From positions 1 through 8,488 of the forward strand of contig JAISRG010000033.1 in NCBI GenBank assembly GCA_031273725.1: a DNA stretch of 8,488 bases, read 5' to 3'. This DNA is from Puniceicoccales bacterium (lineage in GTDB: Bacteria > Verrucomicrobiota > Verrucomicrobiia > Opitutales > JAIRKQ01). Below the pieces are notes generated by a model that was given only the letters and a program-made list of their open reading frames with translations, searched no databases and was not told the origin of the DNA. Below are positions 5,705 through 8,488 of this stretch, in pieces (position 1 is the stretch's first letter; every line of letters starts with the position of its first letter). The position numbers and the translations under genes were made by a program.

Positions 5705-8221
5705 ATGGAAAAATTATACGTAGGGAAAGTCATGGAGGTAACTAAGAAAAATGGAAGTAAGTTAATTGACGAAAAAATACAAACACAGGACTTCAAATTG
5801 AGTATCAAGGAATCAATAATTAAACATCTGCAGTTCGACCTGGCTAGGGATCAGGTATCTGCAACATTGCGGGACTGGTGGGTAGCGGTATGCCTGATGG
5901 CAAAAGAAATGATAATGTCCCAGTTCATACGAACACAAAAATCTCACCATGAAAATAATGTGCGCAGGGTCTACTATATGTCATTGGAATATTTACCGGG
6001 TCGACTATTGAAAAACAATTTGATCAGCCTTGGAATTCTTGATGATACAAAAAAAGCACTTGAGGTCCTTGGTCAAAACCTCGATGATATCGTAAATGTG
6101 GAACCGGATATGGGGCTTGGGAATGGAGGACTTGGTCGCCTGGCTTCTTGTTTTCAGGATTCCCTTGCAACCCTTAATTATCCGGCCGTAGCCTATGGAA
6201 TCCACTATGAGTTGGGTCTTTTTCGCCAGGAATTGGTGGATGGGAAGCAAGTAGAAAAGCCTGACAATTGGCTAATGTCCGGGACACCATGGGAAGTTTG
6301 CCGACCGGAAAATACCCAGAACATTAAGCTGTACGGTAAAATTGAATATGGCTACGATGGCAATGGAAATTTGAAACCAGTTTGGCAAGACTATGAAACG
6401 ATACAGGGGGTCCCCTGGGATATCGCAGTAATTGGGTATAAGTCCAATACGGTAAATTTTATGCGCCTATGGGAGGCACGATCGGCGAGTGAGTTCGACC
6501 TAAAAATGTTCAACGAGGGCAAATTCTTTGAAGCGATGGACAAACAGGTAAAAAATGAAACCGTTTCAAAGGTACTGTACCCCGATGATTCTACGGAGGG
6601 TGGCAAAATCTTGAGATTGACCCAGCAATACTTCTTCGTCAGCTGTTCCATGCAGGACATCATTCGCAGGTTTAAAAATGGTAACAAAAATTTTGATTCT
6701 TTCGCAAAAAAGGTAGCCATTCAACTGAATGACACGCATCCAATAATTGCGATCGTAGAGCTGCTACGCATTTTGCTCGATGAAGAAAATTTTTCATGGG
6801 AAAAGGCTTGGAATATTTGCAAGCAAACTTTTTCCTATACGAATCATACATTATTACCGGAAGCTCTGGAAGAATGGTCGGTTGGAATGTTTGAATATCT
6901 GCTTCCAAGACATTACCAATTAATCTGTGAAATTAACCGCAGATTCCTCACGGAAGAAGTTGAAAAAAAGTGGCCGGGAGATGATTCCAAAAAGAATGCC
7001 CTATCTATTATCAGCGGTGAGGGAAACAAAGTTGTCCGCATGGCATATTTGGCCGTGGTATGTTGTAAATATATAAACGGTGTTGCGGCCATGCATTCGG
7101 AATTGGTAAAAAATTTGCTATTTCCGCTATTCAACCAGATATACCCAGAAAAATTCACAAATGTTACGAATGGAGTAACTCCAAGGCTGTGGATCAGATG
7201 TTGCAACCCAAATCTTTCAAAGTTACTTGATCGGGCAATTGGGCAAAAATGGACAGAGGACTCCGAACAATTGCGAAATCTGGAAAATTTTGCCAGTGAT
7301 CCTGCTTTTCAGGAAAAGTTTTTAGAAATCAAAACGGCAAACAAGCTAAACCTAACTAAAAAAATTTCAAAACTATGTGGCATAGAGGTCGATCCAAATT
7401 CCCTATTTGACGTGCAAATCAAACGTTTACATGAGTACAAGCGGCAACATCTCAATCTGCTGCACATTTTGCACTTGTATAAACGTGTCATACGAGGCGA
7501 CAAAAACGTAGTACCGCGGACATTTATATTTGGAGCAAAAGCAGCTCCCGGGTATTACATGGCGAAACAAATAATTCACGGGATAAATATTGTGGCAAAG
7601 GAGATAAATAACAATCCCAATAACGATAAAATACGTGTGGTATTCTTGCCAAATTACAACGTTTCCCTTGCCTGCGATATCATTCCTGCGGCGGACTTAT
7701 CGGAACAAATTTCCACGGCAGGCAAAGAAGCATCGGGCACGGGAAATATGAAACTAGCAATGAATGGAGCTTGTACAATTTGCACACTTGATGGAGCAAA
7801 CGTTGAAATTAAAGAAGAAGTGGGAGATGATAATATTTTTGTTTTTGGCCACACGGAAGCGGAACTCAAAAAACTCAGAATGACAGGTTATTTCCCGCAC
7901 AATTACTATCATAAGGACGAAGAGCTCCGTTCCATTTTAGACTGGATGTCATCGAGTTTCTTTGTGACCGAATGTGGGGAAGCCCCTCTCAGGAATATAA
8001 GAAATAGTTTGCTTGATGGCGGCGATCCATTCTTCGTATTGGCTGACTTTGAAGATTACGTAAGGACCCAGAAGAAAGTCGACGAAGCATACCAGGATAA
8101 GCAAAAGTGGGCACAAAAAGCAATTTTGAACATTGCGCGCTCTGGGAAGTTTTCCAGCGACCGTTCGATTAAAGATTATGCAACAAACATTTGGGATCTC
8201 AAGCCCATCAATGTAGAATAA
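5705..8221 (+). CDS. glgP: Glycogen/maltodextrin phosphorylase (GT35)
   Basis: This PLP-dependent enzyme releases glucose-1-phosphate from the non-reducing ends of alpha-1,4-glucans using phosphate, in the cytoplasm. The 838 residues fit the family (about 800-850). Landmarks in order: VYYMSLEYLPGR (89-100), GLGNGGLGRLASCFQDSLA (137-155), AYGIHYELGLFRQ (163-175), SMQDIIRRF (315-323), QLNDTHPIIAIVELLRIL (340-357), TNHTLLPEALEEW (379-391), NVTNGVTPRLWI (486-497), VQIKRLHEYKRQHLN (570-584), LPNYNVSLACDIIPAADLS (648-666) and EASGTGNMKLAMNGA (675-689), where K683 is the expected PLP-binding lysine. The full catalytic set suggests an active enzyme. Substrate preference, glycogen or maltodextrin, cannot be read from the sequence. 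The conserved fold starts near residue 34, so ATG 5705 gives a normal N-terminus; an in-frame ATG at 5732 is a possible alternative. The gene lies 177 bp after murA, has no Shine-Dalgarno of its own, and its TAA overlaps the next start. Confidence 0.97.
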   Translation: MEKLYVGKVMEVTKKNGSKLIDEKIQTQDFKLSIKESIIKHLQFDLARDQVSATLRDWWVAVCLMAKEMIMSQFIRTQKSHHENNVRRVYYMSLEYLPGRLLKNNLISLGILDDTKKALEVLGQNLDDIVNVEPDMGLGNGGLGRLASCFQDSLATLNYPAVAYGIHYELGLFRQELVDGKQVEKPDNWLMSGTPWEVCRPENTQNIKLYGKIEYGYDGNGNLKPVWQDYETIQGVPWDIAVIGYKSNTVNFMRLWEARSASEFDLKMFNEGKFFEAMDKQVKNETVSKVLYPDDSTEGGKILRLTQQYFFVSCSMQDIIRRFKNGNKNFDSFAKKVAIQLNDTHPIIAIVELLRILLDEENFSWEKAWNICKQTFSYTNHTLLPEALEEWSVGMFEYLLPRHYQLICEINRRFLTEEVEKKWPGDDSKKNALSIISGEGNKVVRMAYLAVVCCKYINGVAAMHSELVKNLLFPLFNQIYPEKFTNVTNGVTPRLWIRCCNPNLSKLLDRAIGQKWTEDSEQLRNLENFASDPAFQEKFLEIKTANKLNLTKKISKLCGIEVDPNSLFDVQIKRLHEYKRQHLNLLHILHLYKRVIRGDKNVVPRTFIFGAKAAPGYYMAKQIIHGINIVAKEINNNPNNDKIRVVFLPNYNVSLACDIIPAADLSEQISTAGKEASGTGNMKLAMNGACTICTLDGANVEIKEEVGDDNIFVFGHTEAELKKLRMTGYFPHNYYHKDEELRSILDWMSSSFFVTECGEAPLRNIRNSLLDGGDPFFVLADFEDYVRTQKKVDEAYQDKQKWAQKAILNIARSGKFSSDRSIKDYATNIWDLKPINVE

Positions 8222-8488
8222 TGCACCATAGAATAATCTCCAAATCATTGATTGATATGAAAAAGTTTTCTAAGAATGTCCTAGCAATCCAAGTTTCGAA
8301 AGTTATCAAATTTTCGAAAGCAGTATCTAAATATGCGACAAAAATTACCATTTCATTGGTTGTCCAAATTGTTGCCAGAATCGCCCAAATGTATAGGGCA
8401 ACCAGGGGAACGGTCGGTAAAATTGTTAAAAAATTAAGACATTCCAAAGGAATACTGGGATCGGCAGTAACAAACTCCAAAAAACAAA
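8221..8488 (+). CDS. Partial basic protein gene coupled to glgP, cut off by the window end
   Basis: The glgP stop TAA (8219-8221) shares its last base with an ATG (TAATG), and that frame stays open for 89 codons to the end of the window. TAATG is a typical translational-coupling junction. The peptide is very basic: Asp12 is the only acidic residue, and from the alternative start Met13 (8257) there is none in 77 residues, against about 19 Lys and Arg. SK dipeptides recur (positions 7, 17, 26, 32, 36, 75, 86), and a more hydrophobic helix-like stretch lies at 42-57. No signal peptide or known domain is recognised. The antisense frame is also open, but it has no comparable start context and overlaps the glgP end. 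The full protein lies beyond the window. The function is unknown; binding to nucleic acid or to acidic surfaces would fit the charge but is inference. Confidence 0.6.
   Translation, partial: MHHRIISKSLIDMKKFSKNVLAIQVSKVIKFSKAVSKYATKITISLVVQIVARIAQMYRATRGTVGKIVKKLRHSKGILGSAVTNSKKQ

Noticed and set aside
8208..8480. 90-codon hydrophobic minus-strand frame at the 3' end
   Set aside because: It overlaps the end of glgP and is the complement of the + strand frame that begins at TAATG. All other genes are on the + strand, and its Phe/Ile/Leu-rich composition is what a Lys-rich sense frame gives in antisense. It is not fully excluded.
1..8488. CRISPR arrays, tRNA or rRNA genes, insertion sequences, defence genes
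   Set aside because: I looked on both strands and found no regularly spaced repeats, no tRNA-like T-arm or clover-leaf pattern, no transposase motifs and no known defence domains.

Overview
The window is a bacterial chromosomal segment in which every well-supported gene lies on the + strand. The layout is mutL, pyrH-frr, an unrecognised basic protein plus murA, glgP, and a gene that begins at the glgP stop codon and runs off the 3' end. The DNA is AT-rich by eye, and A/T-ending codons are common. No tRNA, rRNA, CRISPR array, transposase, integrase or phage gene was seen. The organism is clearly bacterial and makes peptidoglycan (MurA). From memory, the Frr and MurA sequences look like those of Verrucomicrobiota (Opitutae-like). 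This is an inference that only a database search can settle.

Region by region: mutL (48-1814) is a full-length mismatch-repair ATPase with a strongly conserved N-terminal domain, but its C-terminal endonuclease motifs are eroded. A gap of about 290 bp follows and ends in a 19-codon mini-ORF whose stop overlaps the TTG start of pyrH. pyrH (UMP kinase) and frr (ribosome recycling factor) are 24 bp apart in the common bacterial order, without tsf directly upstream. The 238-bp frr-downstream gap holds nested inverted repeats, a plausible intrinsic terminator and a second dyad. A new unit then starts with a 198-residue basic, low-complexity protein of unknown function, 6 bp upstream of murA. The 177 bp between murA and glgP hold two overlapping candidate small ORFs, a palindrome containing a good Shine-Dalgarno sequence, and an 8-bp inverted repeat. 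glgP (glycogen/maltodextrin phosphorylase) follows, and its TAA stop overlaps an ATG (TAATG) that opens an 89-codon frame with almost no acidic residues.

Taken together this is mainly housekeeping: DNA repair, pyrimidine nucleotide supply, translation recycling, first committed step of peptidoglycan synthesis, and storage-polysaccharide breakdown. The less ordinary parts are the degenerate MutL C-domain, the unknown proteins beside murA and glgP, the small ORFs packed against gene starts, and the near absence of Shine-Dalgarno sequences before the main genes. No clear new defence or mobile system is visible.
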